A stretch of 64,000 nucleotides of DNA from Tharpella sp964457755 (GTDB taxonomy: Bacteria > Desulfobacterota > Anaeroferrophillalia > Anaeroferrophillales > Tharpellaceae), in assembly GCA_964457755.1 (NCBI GenBank), contig CAYWGC010000004.1:1-64000 (forward strand), read 5' to 3'. Numbering within the stretch: position 1 is the first letter of the stretch; every line of letters begins with the position of its first letter. The notes beneath the pieces are model-generated. The model searched no databases. It saw only the letters and a list, made by a program, of their open reading frames with translations, and had not been told where the DNA came from. Shown piece by piece: positions 26,303 to 35,295 of the stretch. The position numbers and the translations under genes are program-made.

Positions 26303-26334
26303 AAAAAAGGGAGACCAGGCGGTTTCCCTTTTTT
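26303..26334. terminator. Bidirectional terminator between glnS and the C25 protease
   Basis: AAAAAAGGGAGACC (26303-26316) pairs with GGTTTCCCTTTTTT (26321-26334) with one wobble and a 4-base loop. A and T runs on both sides let it serve both convergent genes. Confidence 0.92.
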
Positions 26335-26380
26335 ATGCTATTAGAGAGGTCGTGGCTGGTGCAGAAGATGTTCAAATAGT

Positions 26381-29128
26381 CTATTGAATGATAAGATTGC
26401 TGATAGTAAGCGTTCCGTTATTGATAGTTAAAACCCCATTCAATATTGTTGTTAAATCACTGTTTGTGTAAGAGCAGTCATAACCTCCTGCGAGGTTAAT
26501 GTTTTTATCCTGATCAATTGTCAGATTTTCGGTGAAGCTTAGGGCTTGGGTCTGGAGGGTTTCGCCTGGTGCAAGGTTGTTATTGTAAACTTCTTGTATA
26601 GAGGTAGCATAATAATTCTCACCCACTTTTATATGGTCATTGCCGCAGGCACTGGTACAGTCGACAAACTCGATCTTAACTTCATTGTTGGAGCAACCTC
26701 TGGCATTGCAGGCCATCAAACTAACTGTATATGTTCCTTGTTCAGTATAGAGATGGTTCGGATGCTGCTCGGAACTGGTGTCACCGTCGCCAAAGTTCCA
26801 GACCCAGGAGGTTGGATCGTTTGTTGAAATGTCAGTGAAAGTGACAAGGAGAAGGGTCGGGCCGGTCGTCGGGTCGGCCGTAAAGTTCGCAACTGGAGGG
26901 CTAACTGGGGGCGGCGTGGTAGTGCTAAAGGTAATATTGTTGGTATAATTGGTTCCGGTCGCATTGTTGGCCACAAGGCGATAGTGGTGCAGGGTGTTTG
27001 GTGTCAAGTTTGACAATACGCTCGCAACATTAATCGTAATGTTGCCCGACCCGGCGCTTAAGTGCATAGTTTCTGAGCCATAAGAGGTGGTTTCTCCATA
27101 CTCGAAATAGTAGGTGGTCTCAAGGCCATTGGGATTTACCGTGCCGTTGATGGTTGCAGAGTTAGTGGTTATGGTGTCGGCACTTGTCGTGGTTACATTT
27201 GGTGGCGTACCTTGAAATGATGTGAAGAGGGAGAGTGCGGGGTCACCGTAAAGGTTGAAATCAAAGAGGTTCATCCAGCTCGTACCGCCGAACCAGGAGC
27301 CGGTTCCCATTTCACTTTTGGCATCATAGAGAGCCACTGCAGCAGGTTTTTCATTGGTGACCAGTTCATTGCCGTAATAGTAGCCGATGCTGGCATTGTC
27401 ACAGTAGTATTTACGGTTTGGCGACCATTGTTCAAGCACATACCAGCTCACTCTACTGGCACTGACAGTTGTGATTGCCCCGTTATTTAACAAGGTTGCA
27501 CCCAAGTTACCACTGTTTTCGGGGTAGCCGTTCGTACAGGAACACTGGTATACGAAAGAGGGGTGGTCATCGTCTAACGAGGTGGTGTCGCTACTCGATA
27601 TTATCGTGCCCCAGCCACAGCCGTCATAGCCCAGATAGGCTCCAGTATCGCTACCGTGACCCCACCACCAGACAAGACCATAAGGGTTATTCATCCATCG
27701 ATTTTTGGTTGCCCCGCTGATGAGTTCTTCAGAGCTGGAAAAATCTGAATCGGCCCCTGAACAGACCCCGCCCTGCATATACATCTTGTAAATAGTCATA
27801 TTTTCGGGGGTTAAGTAGTTATCAACCATCTCTTCAGCCAGATAGGCACCGTCAGTCGTGGGGTCAGAAAAGCTCATGGGCAGCAGGACGTTTTCACGCC
27901 AGTCGATGGCGACGGCATTGCCGTAAGTGATGATTTTACTCAATACTGAATCGAGTTTTGCTATGCCGCCCGCATAAACCGGTATCCGGCCGACGTAGAC
28001 TTCGTTAAAAAAATCGACGCCGCCCACTCCGCGGTCACCGTCGTATTCGCCGAAATAGCCATCGCCGTCGAGATCCCAGTTGCCGGTCAAGTCGGCATAG
28101 AAATAATCGGTTGGAGACTCTTTATAGCTGCTTTCATGGTTTCGCGGCCAACACATTTTCATCGGGACATCGCCGACCGAATCGCTGACGCTACTGGGAT
28201 CATCGGGATCGGGATTGCCGATCAAGAGAACAAATTCGATTCCCAAACCCTGATAGTTATTGATCAGCCACTGACGAATCTTTTCGGCTGTACCATCGGG
28301 TGCTTGTCCAGTAAGAACGCCGTAATCATCCTCGGTTACCAGGATCGGTGAAAATCCTTTACCGACCAGGTAGCTCTGGAAATCTTCAAGCTTTGTGCTG
28401 TTATCTTGGATCGTATTGGTGGTGATGATGGCATAGTTATGAGTCTCTACGTTCTGACGTAAGTTTTCTAATTCAGTGGTATACCACTCCACGCCTTGTC
28501 TTGAGTTCTCTAAAAGTTCACTGGCTCTTCTATCCATGATCGTATCGACAGAAGCAATTTGGGTTGTTGCGCTCATGCCGGCTTGCTCATAGATTATCCG
28601 GATTGAGGCTTGGGGGATAAATTTAAGTTCCTGACTTAGCGGGTTATACTGAAACGGCGTATATTTTAAGGTTACAATCCGCCATTTCCGCATTTGAGAA
28701 AGGCCGTGGTACTCAACTGGATGCTCAGGGTAGAAAGTGTCTTGAGAGTAGATTTCGGGTACGCGATCTATAATTTTGTTGAAATCGACCCAGGTCGCCA
28801 TAGCTGGCAGAAACTCTATTACAAAAGTTCCCAGACTCACGGTCTTCTCTTCCGTATATTCAACCCTGATGGTTTCTTCCAGAGCAGTCGGTGGTAGCGC
28901 AAAACGAAGCAGTTTGGTTGGTAGATCGGGATAGCCCGGCACTGCGTAAGACTTATAGCCCGGCAGGGTGATCTTATGGTAACCATTCGCGTCAATGGCA
29001 ATCGTATAATCCGGTGCTGTGAGCTGAAGAGAGAGTGCTTGTTCGAGTCCGCTCTCAGCTCCATAGAGGGGGCTACAAATGAACATGATTAAGAGGATGG
29101 AAAAAAAATGGCAAAAAACACGTTTCAT
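26381..29128 (-). CDS. Secreted gingipain-type (C25) cysteine protease with PKD and C-terminal shared domain
   Basis: 915 residues. A signal peptide (about 1-23) leads to a propeptide-like region (LPGYKSYAVPGYPDLP) and the C25 caspase-like core, with catalytic His in WWWGHGS (about 489) and Cys in YQCSC (about 528). Then come an Fn3-like segment with VTTTSADTITTNSATI (about 650-740), a PKD domain with WNFGDG (about 746-822), and a last 90 residues containing NLAGGYD and ending in LTISNLIIQ. This tail matches the tail of the divergent papain-like protein. The AAGGA ribosome site is a little far from the ATG. It should act outside the cell or in the envelope; its targets are unknown. Confidence 0.85.
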   Translation of the reverse strand: MKRVFCHFFSILLIMFICSPLYGAESGLEQALSLQLTAPDYTIAIDANGYHKITLPGYKSYAVPGYPDLPTKLLRFALPPTALEETIRVEYTEEKTVSLGTFVIEFLPAMATWVDFNKIIDRVPEIYSQDTFYPEHPVEYHGLSQMRKWRIVTLKYTPFQYNPLSQELKFIPQASIRIIYEQAGMSATTQIASVDTIMDRRASELLENSRQGVEWYTTELENLRQNVETHNYAIITTNTIQDNSTKLEDFQSYLVGKGFSPILVTEDDYGVLTGQAPDGTAEKIRQWLINNYQGLGIEFVLLIGNPDPDDPSSVSDSVGDVPMKMCWPRNHESSYKESPTDYFYADLTGNWDLDGDGYFGEYDGDRGVGGVDFFNEVYVGRIPVYAGGIAKLDSVLSKIITYGNAVAIDWRENVLLPMSFSDPTTDGAYLAEEMVDNYLTPENMTIYKMYMQGGVCSGADSDFSSSEELISGATKNRWMNNPYGLVWWWGHGSDTGAYLGYDGCGWGTIISSSDTTSLDDDHPSFVYQCSCTNGYPENSGNLGATLLNNGAITTVSASRVSWYVLEQWSPNRKYYCDNASIGYYYGNELVTNEKPAAVALYDAKSEMGTGSWFGGTSWMNLFDFNLYGDPALSLFTSFQGTPPNVTTTSADTITTNSATINGTVNPNGLETTYYFEYGETTSYGSETMHLSAGSGNITINVASVLSNLTPNTLHHYRLVANNATGTNYTNNITFSTTTPPPVSPPVANFTADPTTGPTLLLVTFTDISTNDPTSWVWNFGDGDTSSEQHPNHLYTEQGTYTVSLMACNARGCSNNEVKIEFVDCTSACGNDHIKVGENYYATSIQEVYNNNLAPGETLQTQALSFTENLTIDQDKNINLAGGYDCSYTNSDLTTILNGVLTINNGTLTISNLIIQ

Positions 29129-29602
29129 ATTTCTGTTTTTCCTTGAAAGTCACCGAATATGAGTAGTTTTTGCAGGGTACATCGCATAAGCAGAGAGCAA
29201 TTGTGTCATTTATGAATACGTCCCTGTAACCGTGTTGGAAATAAGCTTTTCGATAAATGGGGGCAAAGAAAATTACTCTGCTAACTACGGTGGTATATTT
29301 TCTCTATTTTTTCCAAAAGTGACCAACCTTAAAAATGCATATTGAGACAATTTATTGAGGTCTTAAGAGAGCTATCATACTGTAACCATCAATTATTATG
29401 CCAATTCGATCTGATTTTAGTGGGAAATTGGCTGGAAGAACTATTGAAGATTTCTGTATTTTATGTATAACTGCTTGAAATCGATGCTTATTTACTGTAT
29501 GTGAAAAGCGATGCTCTACTTCTGTTAATGGTTGGTATGGAGGGATTGCAAATAGCAATGCTTTGCATGCCTACAGTTTGCTTTGAATTGAGAATATCTT
29601 TG
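29129..29602. other. Intergenic region between two divergent protease genes
   Basis: About 474 bases with no convincing gene; a frame of 34 codons in phase with the papain-like gene is present but has no signal-peptide logic or ribosome site. The stretch must hold both promoters. A segment near 29250-29300 faintly recalls a c-di-GMP riboswitch but was not accepted. Confidence 0.45.
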
Positions 29603-32167
29603 ATGAAATTTTTCCAGGTCTATTGTCGGCTACTGGCTAATACAGTTGTTACTTTGGGATTGATATTTTTTACCTTTTCGGTCGTTAATGCTGAAGCTGA
29701 AAAAGTTCCCTTTTTACCTGAAGATAGTATTGCCACTATTCAGGCAAAGATCGAGGTTAATGGTTATGGTTTCAGTGTTGCTCCGAATTGGGTGACGAAT
29801 TTGTCTTTTGCGGAGAGAGAGAAGTTACTTTCGCGGTACCCTTCTCCATATCCCACCTATCGGACCGGTAGCAGTTTTGACTATGGACCTTTGGTTGTCC
29901 GTTCGGCTGAGGAATTGCCGACAGTCTTTGATTGGCGAGATTATCAAGGGCACAGCTATATCGGGCCGGTTCGTAATCAGGGCGGTTGCGGTTCCTGTTA
30001 CGCTTTTGGTGCCTGCGCTGCCGCTGAAGGGGTCTATAATGTTGCCATGAATCACTATGATGGTGATTGTCTCGATCTCTCGGAAGCTTTTTTGGCTTTT
30101 TGCCTTGATGACTACTATACCGGTTACTCTGGTTGTTATGGCTCCAGCTATGATTATGAGGAACTTGATGCCTTGGTTGAGCGTGGAGTTTGTCTGGAGA
30201 CAGCCTACCCCTATACCGCAGTTGATCAAGGATGTGTTTCCGGTTCAGAGACGGCCCCTCGGATAACATTCAATGGTTGGTATCGGATCCCCTGCGGTGA
30301 TATTTTGGCGATCAAAAGCGCTCTTATGACTTATGGTGTTCTTGACGCCGCAGTTTATGTGACATCTGCTTTCGCGGCTTATGAAAGTGGTGTTTTTGTC
30401 GATTATAATACTGAGTGTAATTATGATCCCTGTTACTATACAGCAACTAACCACTGCATTGCTTTGGTCGGTTGGCAAGATACCAGTGCGGATGGTGACG
30501 GTTACTGGATCTTACGTAACAGTTGGGGGAGTGGTTGGGGTGAAGATGGTTACATGAGAATTGCTTACCGTAGTGCTCATGTTGCTTGTGAAGCCTGCTA
30601 TATGGTGTATGATGCTCCTGGCCAGATCTCCGGATCCAATTGGAATGACTATATTGCCGATGGTTATTGGGGCGCGGGAGAACCGGGACTGGCCAACTGG
30701 AAAATGTTTATTGATGCAAATCTCAATAATCAGTGGGATAGTGGCGAGAGTTATGCGATTACTGATCAAGATGGCAACTATTTATTGTCTGGGTTAGGCG
30801 CTGGAACCTATGTGATTACTGAGGAGTTGCAGGATGGTTGGTCGCAAACCTTTCCATTGCCTGGGGCCGCAGCCTCGAGTGCGGCCAGTGGCTCATCGAC
30901 CTGGTCGGATGATCTTTCAGAGATGGAGCGGGAGCAAATAGACTATATGGTGATGGACAGTCCGCCGACACCGCCGCCTGGTTATGATCGGCCAGTCGTG
31001 CGGCAAGTTTCTCTATCTTCGGTTTCTCTCGATAATGTGCCGACCTCGACTTGGACCTATGGTTGCTCAGCAACTTCTGCCGGAATGCTTTTTGGCTATT
31101 ATGATCGCACCGGTTACTCTAACATATATAGTGGCCCGACTAATGGTGGTGTGGCGCCATTAACGGATCTTGGGCAAGGGGCAAATCCAGACTCTCCAGT
31201 CAGTGGTTCTTGTTCGTTGATTGCGACCATGGCTGGTTTTGATGGCCGTATGGCTCCTGGGCATGTTGATGATTACTGGATTGCTTATGGTCAAATCGGG
31301 CTTGACCCGTGGGAAAGTAGTGGTGATGAACATACCTGGGGGAGGTGTACGGCTGATTATTTGGGCACCAACCAATGGAAATGGGGAGATCCTCCAGATC
31401 ATAATAGTGATGGGGCGACGACCTATTATTTCTATGCAAGCGGCGAAAAATTATACGACTATATTCCCGGGGTTAGCCAGGGATTGCCACAGACCGCTCT
31501 CTGTCATGGTTTGCGAATTTTTGCCGAGTCGCGGGGTTATACGGCTACAGAAAATTATAATCAAGTTGTAGACACACAGGCAACTGTAGCCGGGCAGGGG
31601 TTCTCTTTTGCCGATTTTAAAACTGAAATCGACAACCGCTATCCGGTTTTAATCCATGTCACCGGTCACACGATGAATGGTGTCGGCTATGATGATGGTG
31701 TGACGCAGACCATCTATCTCCATGATACCTGGGATAATTCCCTGCACTCTATGGTCTGGGGTGAGACATATGCCGGGATGACACTCCTGGCGGTAACTGT
31801 CATTCATCTGGCTCCCTCCGTTGAGATCGGAGCTGTTCATACTGTTTTTTTAGGAGAAGGGGAGACGGTAAGCGATATTAATTTTGCTAACCATGGCCCC
31901 TCTTTTTCCGATACTGTGAAAGTGCTTGAGGGGACGACATTTCATGGTGCTATTCAAGATGGCTATGACGCGGCTGGTGATGGTGAGACGATCCAGGTGC
32001 AGATTGGTAATTTTCTCGAATCTCCGGTTTTTGATCGTTTTATTGATGTCTTTCTGGCGGGTGGCTTTGATGCCGGTTTCAGTGTGCAGACAGGTGTAAC
32101 TAATATACTCGGCACGATGACGATTGCAACGGGCAGTATCACTCCTGAGAAGATTGTAATTCAGTAA
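29603..32167 (+). CDS. Secreted papain-type (C1A) protease with SdrD-B-like and C39-like domains
   Basis: 854 residues from the ATG at 29603, which opens directly into a signal peptide ending near VNAEA. The C1A domain has Cys132 (GGCGSCYAFG), His284 (TNHCIALVGW) and Asn306 (NSWGSGWGEDGY). Next is an SdrD B-like domain (WKMFIDANLNNQWDSGES), then a second protease-like domain with Cys488 in WTYGCSATSAGM and His in VTGHTMNGVGYDDG, the C39-like pattern. The last 85 residues contain FLAGGFD and end in EKIVIQ, like the tail of the divergent C25 protease. Two peptidase-like units in one secreted chain is unusual. Confidence 0.84.
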   Translation: MKFFQVYCRLLANTVVTLGLIFFTFSVVNAEAEKVPFLPEDSIATIQAKIEVNGYGFSVAPNWVTNLSFAEREKLLSRYPSPYPTYRTGSSFDYGPLVVRSAEELPTVFDWRDYQGHSYIGPVRNQGGCGSCYAFGACAAAEGVYNVAMNHYDGDCLDLSEAFLAFCLDDYYTGYSGCYGSSYDYEELDALVERGVCLETAYPYTAVDQGCVSGSETAPRITFNGWYRIPCGDILAIKSALMTYGVLDAAVYVTSAFAAYESGVFVDYNTECNYDPCYYTATNHCIALVGWQDTSADGDGYWILRNSWGSGWGEDGYMRIAYRSAHVACEACYMVYDAPGQISGSNWNDYIADGYWGAGEPGLANWKMFIDANLNNQWDSGESYAITDQDGNYLLSGLGAGTYVITEELQDGWSQTFPLPGAAASSAASGSSTWSDDLSEMEREQIDYMVMDSPPTPPPGYDRPVVRQVSLSSVSLDNVPTSTWTYGCSATSAGMLFGYYDRTGYSNIYSGPTNGGVAPLTDLGQGANPDSPVSGSCSLIATMAGFDGRMAPGHVDDYWIAYGQIGLDPWESSGDEHTWGRCTADYLGTNQWKWGDPPDHNSDGATTYYFYASGEKLYDYIPGVSQGLPQTALCHGLRIFAESRGYTATENYNQVVDTQATVAGQGFSFADFKTEIDNRYPVLIHVTGHTMNGVGYDDGVTQTIYLHDTWDNSLHSMVWGETYAGMTLLAVTVIHLAPSVEIGAVHTVFLGEGETVSDINFANHGPSFSDTVKVLEGTTFHGAIQDGYDAAGDGETIQVQIGNFLESPVFDRFIDVFLAGGFDAGFSVQTGVTNILGTMTIATGSITPEKIVIQ

Positions 32168-32223
32168 AAGAGGTTTTTAGCTTAGCGGTTTTCAACAGAT
32201 GTTGTTAAAGTTGCGAATTACGT

Positions 32224-34548
32224 TTACGTTTCATCACTCATCATTCCGCATTTAATCTTAAGTTTGCCCTCTTTCATCTCCACCAGCGCTCTCCCTCCCT
32301 GTTTCAGTGAACCAAACAAAAGTTCGTCGGCGAGTTGATCCTTGATCGTTTCCTGGATCAGGCGGTCTAAAGGACGGGCTCCGAATTTAGCGTCAAAACC
32401 GTTTTCAGCGAGCCATTTCCGGGCTTCTTCACTCAATGAAAGTCTGACTTTGCGGGGTTTGAGAAAGGTGTCAAGTCGGGTCATGAATTTATCGACGACT
32501 TTCAGCATTATCTCCCGGTTCAAGGGGTGGAAAAAGATAATTTCATCAAGGCGGTTACGAAATTCTGGCGTGAAAAGTTTTTCTAAGGCCTTGCGGCCCT
32601 TTTCCTGCGGTCGGCTGTCATCGGCATCGCCAAAGCCGATACTGTTGGCAGCCATCTCCCGGGCTCCGGCATTGCTCGTCATGACCAGAATGGTATGGCG
32701 AAAATCGGCCTTCTTGCCATTATTGTCGGTCAGTGTGGCGTAATCCATGATCTGCAGCAATATCCCGAAGATATCGGGATGGGCTTTGTCGATCTCGTCA
32801 AAAAGAACCAGGGCGTGCGGGGTTTTTCGAATCTGCTCGGTCAAAAGTCCACCTTGTTCAAAGCCGACATAGCCGGGTGGTGAGCCGATGAGGCGGGCGA
32901 CGGCATGCTTTTCCATGTATTCACTCATGTCAAAACGGATGAGTTCAATTCCCAAACGGGTTGCGGCCTGACGGCAGATCTCAGTTTTGCCAACCCCGGT
33001 TGGTCCGGTAAAAAGAAAAGAGCCTAAAGGACGTTCCGGTTGGTTGAGGCCGGCATGGGCTCTTTTTAAGGCCCGGTAGAGAGCGGCGATCGCTTCATCC
33101 TGGCCAAATATCTGATTTTTCAGGTGGTCATCTAGACGGGCTAGGCGGGCACTGTTATCAGCGGTTACTTTTTTAACCGGTACCTGAGCCATCTGGGAGA
33201 CCACTTTTTCAATCTCTGGCACCCGGATTGTCCGCAATTTCTGGTTACCAGCGGCCAAACGTACAGCAGCGGCCGCCTCATCAATAACATCAATTGCTTT
33301 ATCTGGTAGAAAACGGTCGTTGATATAGCGGGACGAAAGTTCGGCTGCCGCTTTCAGGGCGGTCTGGCTGTAGTGAACTTGATGGTGTTTTTCAAAGCCG
33401 GGCTGCAGGCCTTTGAGGATCGCATAAGTTTCGGCAATACTCGGTTCATTTAGGGTTATTGCCTGAAAACGCCGCGCTAAAGCCCGGTCTTTATTGAAAT
33501 TTTGTTTATACTCTTCATGGGTAGTGGAGCCGATACAGCGGATATGGCCGGCGGCCAGTATCGGTTTTAAGATATTAGCCGCATCCATGGAGCCGCCGCT
33601 GGTGGCGCCGGCTCCGATCAATGTATGAATCTCATCGATAAAAAGAATGACCTGCTCTTTTGTCTCAAGTTCCGTTATAATTCCTTTCAAACGCTCTTCA
33701 AATTGACCGCGATACTTGGTGCCGGCCAGAACTGCTCCCAGATCAAGAGCGTAGACCTCATAGTCGAGCAGGCTTTCCGGTGCTTGTCCCTTATAGAGAC
33801 AAAGTGCCAGCCCTTCCGCCATGGCGGTTTTACCGACTCCGGGCTCTCCAATAAAGAGGGGATTATTTTTCTGTCGTCGGCAGAGAATCTGCAGCGTCCT
33901 CTGCATCTCTTTTTCCCGACCGATCAGGGGGTCAATATTGCCGGCTGCGGCCTTGGCTTTGAGATCGACCGTGAAAGCTTGGAGTGGGCTAAGTTTTTCC
34001 GGCTTTTTTGAGGTTTGATCTTTTGGGCCAGAGTTTTGATTGTCAGGGTTTTGGTCTTCCAGGTTGAAGATTGGCCCTTGATGCCTTCGTTGACGGTTGT
34101 CGATTTTTGGCTGGGAAGCACTTTCGTCATGAACGGAGATTTGGCGCAGGATATCGAGGCGGCTGATATTTTGTTCTCTGAGAAAAAAACAGGCGTGGGT
34201 CTCCTCCTCTTCAAAGATTGAGGCGAGTAGGTCGCCGATCTCGGCTTCCGGTTTTTCCGCCATCTGGACATGGATTAAAGTGCGCTGAATGAGGCGCTGA
34301 AAGGCTACAGTTTCAGTCGGATTGTCATTGATGCCGTTTTTGAGTTTGGGCATCTTGGCGGAAAAATAGTTTTCCAGTCGGGCTACAAGGGTGACCACGT
34401 CGCCGCCGCACTCTTCAATGATCTTGCGACCGCTTTCAGCCTGTAAAAGGGCGTAGAGCAGATGCTCAACCGTCAGGTATTCATGCTCTCGGTTCTTGGC
34501 TTCACGAAAAGCCGCAACGATAGTTTGTTCAAGTTCTGGGTTAATCAT
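32224..34548 (-). CDS. clpA: ATP-dependent Clp protease ATPase subunit ClpA
   Basis: 774 residues. The N domain (1-145) is the ClpS-binding type. Two AAA+ modules follow with Walker A GEPGVGKTA and GPTGVGKTE. The ClpP-docking loop is present as SIGFGD in the second module. ClpA unfolds substrates into ClpP; with ClpS it handles N-degron substrates. clpS lies upstream on the same strand with a 156-base gap that holds an inverted repeat. No clpP is in the window. Confidence 0.96.
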   Translation of the reverse strand: MINPELEQTIVAAFREAKNREHEYLTVEHLLYALLQAESGRKIIEECGGDVVTLVARLENYFSAKMPKLKNGINDNPTETVAFQRLIQRTLIHVQMAEKPEAEIGDLLASIFEEEETHACFFLREQNISRLDILRQISVHDESASQPKIDNRQRRHQGPIFNLEDQNPDNQNSGPKDQTSKKPEKLSPLQAFTVDLKAKAAAGNIDPLIGREKEMQRTLQILCRRQKNNPLFIGEPGVGKTAMAEGLALCLYKGQAPESLLDYEVYALDLGAVLAGTKYRGQFEERLKGIITELETKEQVILFIDEIHTLIGAGATSGGSMDAANILKPILAAGHIRCIGSTTHEEYKQNFNKDRALARRFQAITLNEPSIAETYAILKGLQPGFEKHHQVHYSQTALKAAAELSSRYINDRFLPDKAIDVIDEAAAAVRLAAGNQKLRTIRVPEIEKVVSQMAQVPVKKVTADNSARLARLDDHLKNQIFGQDEAIAALYRALKRAHAGLNQPERPLGSFLFTGPTGVGKTEICRQAATRLGIELIRFDMSEYMEKHAVARLIGSPPGYVGFEQGGLLTEQIRKTPHALVLFDEIDKAHPDIFGILLQIMDYATLTDNNGKKADFRHTILVMTSNAGAREMAANSIGFGDADDSRPQEKGRKALEKLFTPEFRNRLDEIIFFHPLNREIMLKVVDKFMTRLDTFLKPRKVRLSLSEEARKWLAENGFDAKFGARPLDRLIQETIKDQLADELLFGSLKQGGRALVEMKEGKLKIKCGMMSDET

Positions 34549-34602
34549 ATAATATAGCTGCCTGCCAATAAAATTTGCCTAAGTGGTCAAAATTTTTTTT
34601 GA

Positions 34603-34661
34603 ACCACAGAGAACACAGAGGTTTCAGAAACAATTTTCTTTGTGATTTTGCCCTCTGTGGT
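34603..34661. repeat. ACCACAGAG inverted repeat between clpS and clpA
   Basis: ACCACAGAG (34603-34611) and CTCTGTGGT (34653-34661), with a further ACACAGAGG near the left arm. The type AACCACAGAG-ACACAGAG is a dispersed palindromic repeat known from many environmental bacterial genomes (recalled, not searched). Confidence 0.6.
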
Positions 34662-34704
34662 GATTATTCAGATATTTAGGTTTTAGTTCTGTTGGACAAT
34701 AATA

Positions 34705-35019
34705 CTAAACTTTTTCCATGGTACAGCGCAACGGAAAACCCGCTTCTGAAGCCCGCCGACTGACACTTACAACCTTGCTTTCAGCGATCTCCCGATCATA
34801 CTCACCACAGCAGCCGGTACCCTGGCGATGGACCATCATCATGATCTGCTCGGCCGTTGCCTGATTGTGGTGGAAAACCTGCTCTAAAATCTCGACGACA
34901 AACTCCATTGAGGTGTAGTGATCATTATGGATGAGAACCCGGTAGAGCGGGGGCTCTTCAAGGCGTTCTCGATCCTCATTCATGATTTCCGAGAGATTGT
35001 CATATTCAAATTCAGCCAC
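34705..35019 (-). CDS. clpS: ClpA adaptor ClpS
   Basis: 104 residues. The adaptor core is clear: YRVLIHNDHYTSMEFVVEIL and HHNQATAEQIMMMVH, the helices that bind N-degron residues and ClpA. The start is GTG at 35019; AAGGA lies about 12 bases upstream, inside the end of a possible 32-codon frame. It directs N-end-rule substrates to ClpAP. Confidence 0.95.
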   Translation of the reverse strand: MAEFEYDNLSEIMNEDRERLEEPPLYRVLIHNDHYTSMEFVVEILEQVFHHNQATAEQIMMMVHRQGTGCCGEYDREIAESKVVSVSRRASEAGFPLRCTMEKV

Positions 35020-35024
35020 GTTTT

Positions 35025-35123
35025 TTACATCCTTGTTCCGACCAGATTTTCAAGCATAAACCTAAGCTCATCGATCTGGCTCTGCAGAGATTTTTTCTGT
35101 GCCATCAAGGCTTTTTGTGTCAT
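35025..35123 (-). CDS. Possible 32-residue coiled-coil protein upstream of clpS
   Basis: ATG at 35123 to TAA at 35025, five bases before clpS. The product reads MTQKALMAQKKSLQSQIDEL and then a Leu-rich helix, which looks like a short coiled coil. Codon use resembles real genes. There is no good ribosome site before the ATG, and a putative promoter start would fall right at it, so it would be leaderless. Family unknown. Confidence 0.3.
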   Translation of the reverse strand: MTQKALMAQKKSLQSQIDELRFMLENLVGTRM

Positions 35124-35124
35124 A

Positions 35125-35170
35125 ATTGCTTTCTATGGTGACTTGCTTGTAAATTGCAAGGAGAAATTAA
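35125..35170. promoter_or_regulatory. Repeated divergent-promoter element, copy 1
   Basis: This 46-base stretch matches copy 2 at 38909-38953 at about 32 of the first 38 bases: TTGCTT, TATGGTGA, TTGCTT, TAAA and GCAAGG all coincide. It lies between the clpS transcript (minus) and a 41-codon frame (plus). On the minus strand, TTGCAA and ATAGAA are 17 bases apart like a sigma70 promoter. Confidence 0.5.
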
Positions 35171-35295
35171 TGTTTTCTTCGGTTTTATTCGATAATTTAA
35201 GGTTGTCATGGGTGGTTTTGATGGTGTTATGCGGTTGTTGGGGTTTTTTGATTGTTCTTGTCGTTAATCCTGAAATTTATTATCGTTCAGACTAG
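35170..35295 (+). CDS. Possible 41-residue single-span membrane protein
   Basis: ATG at 35170 to TAG, preceded by AAGGAG 6 bases upstream, an ideal ribosome site. The product has a hydrophobic run of about 20 residues (14-33, LSWVVLMVLCGCWGFLIVLV) and a polar end. The last nine bases overlap the 3' end of the convergent lolD-like gene. Family unknown; the size and single span fit a small membrane regulator. Confidence 0.4.
   Translation: MFSSVLFDNLRLSWVVLMVLCGCWGFLIVLVVNPEIYYRSD

Noticed and set aside
29245..29300. A stretch with GGGGGCAAAG and CTAACTACGGTGG that recalls a c-di-GMP-I riboswitch
   Set aside because: The paired stems and the GAAA tetraloop of the class are not present in the right order. 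A covariance-model search would decide.
29772..30269. 165-residue minus-strand frame in the papain-like gene
   Set aside because: Low-complexity Gln/Arg/His product opposite the C1A domain; not gene-like.
34918..35295. 125-residue plus-strand frame over clpS
   Set aside because: Its first half is antisense to clpS. Only the last 41 codons, with their own ribosome site, were kept as a candidate.
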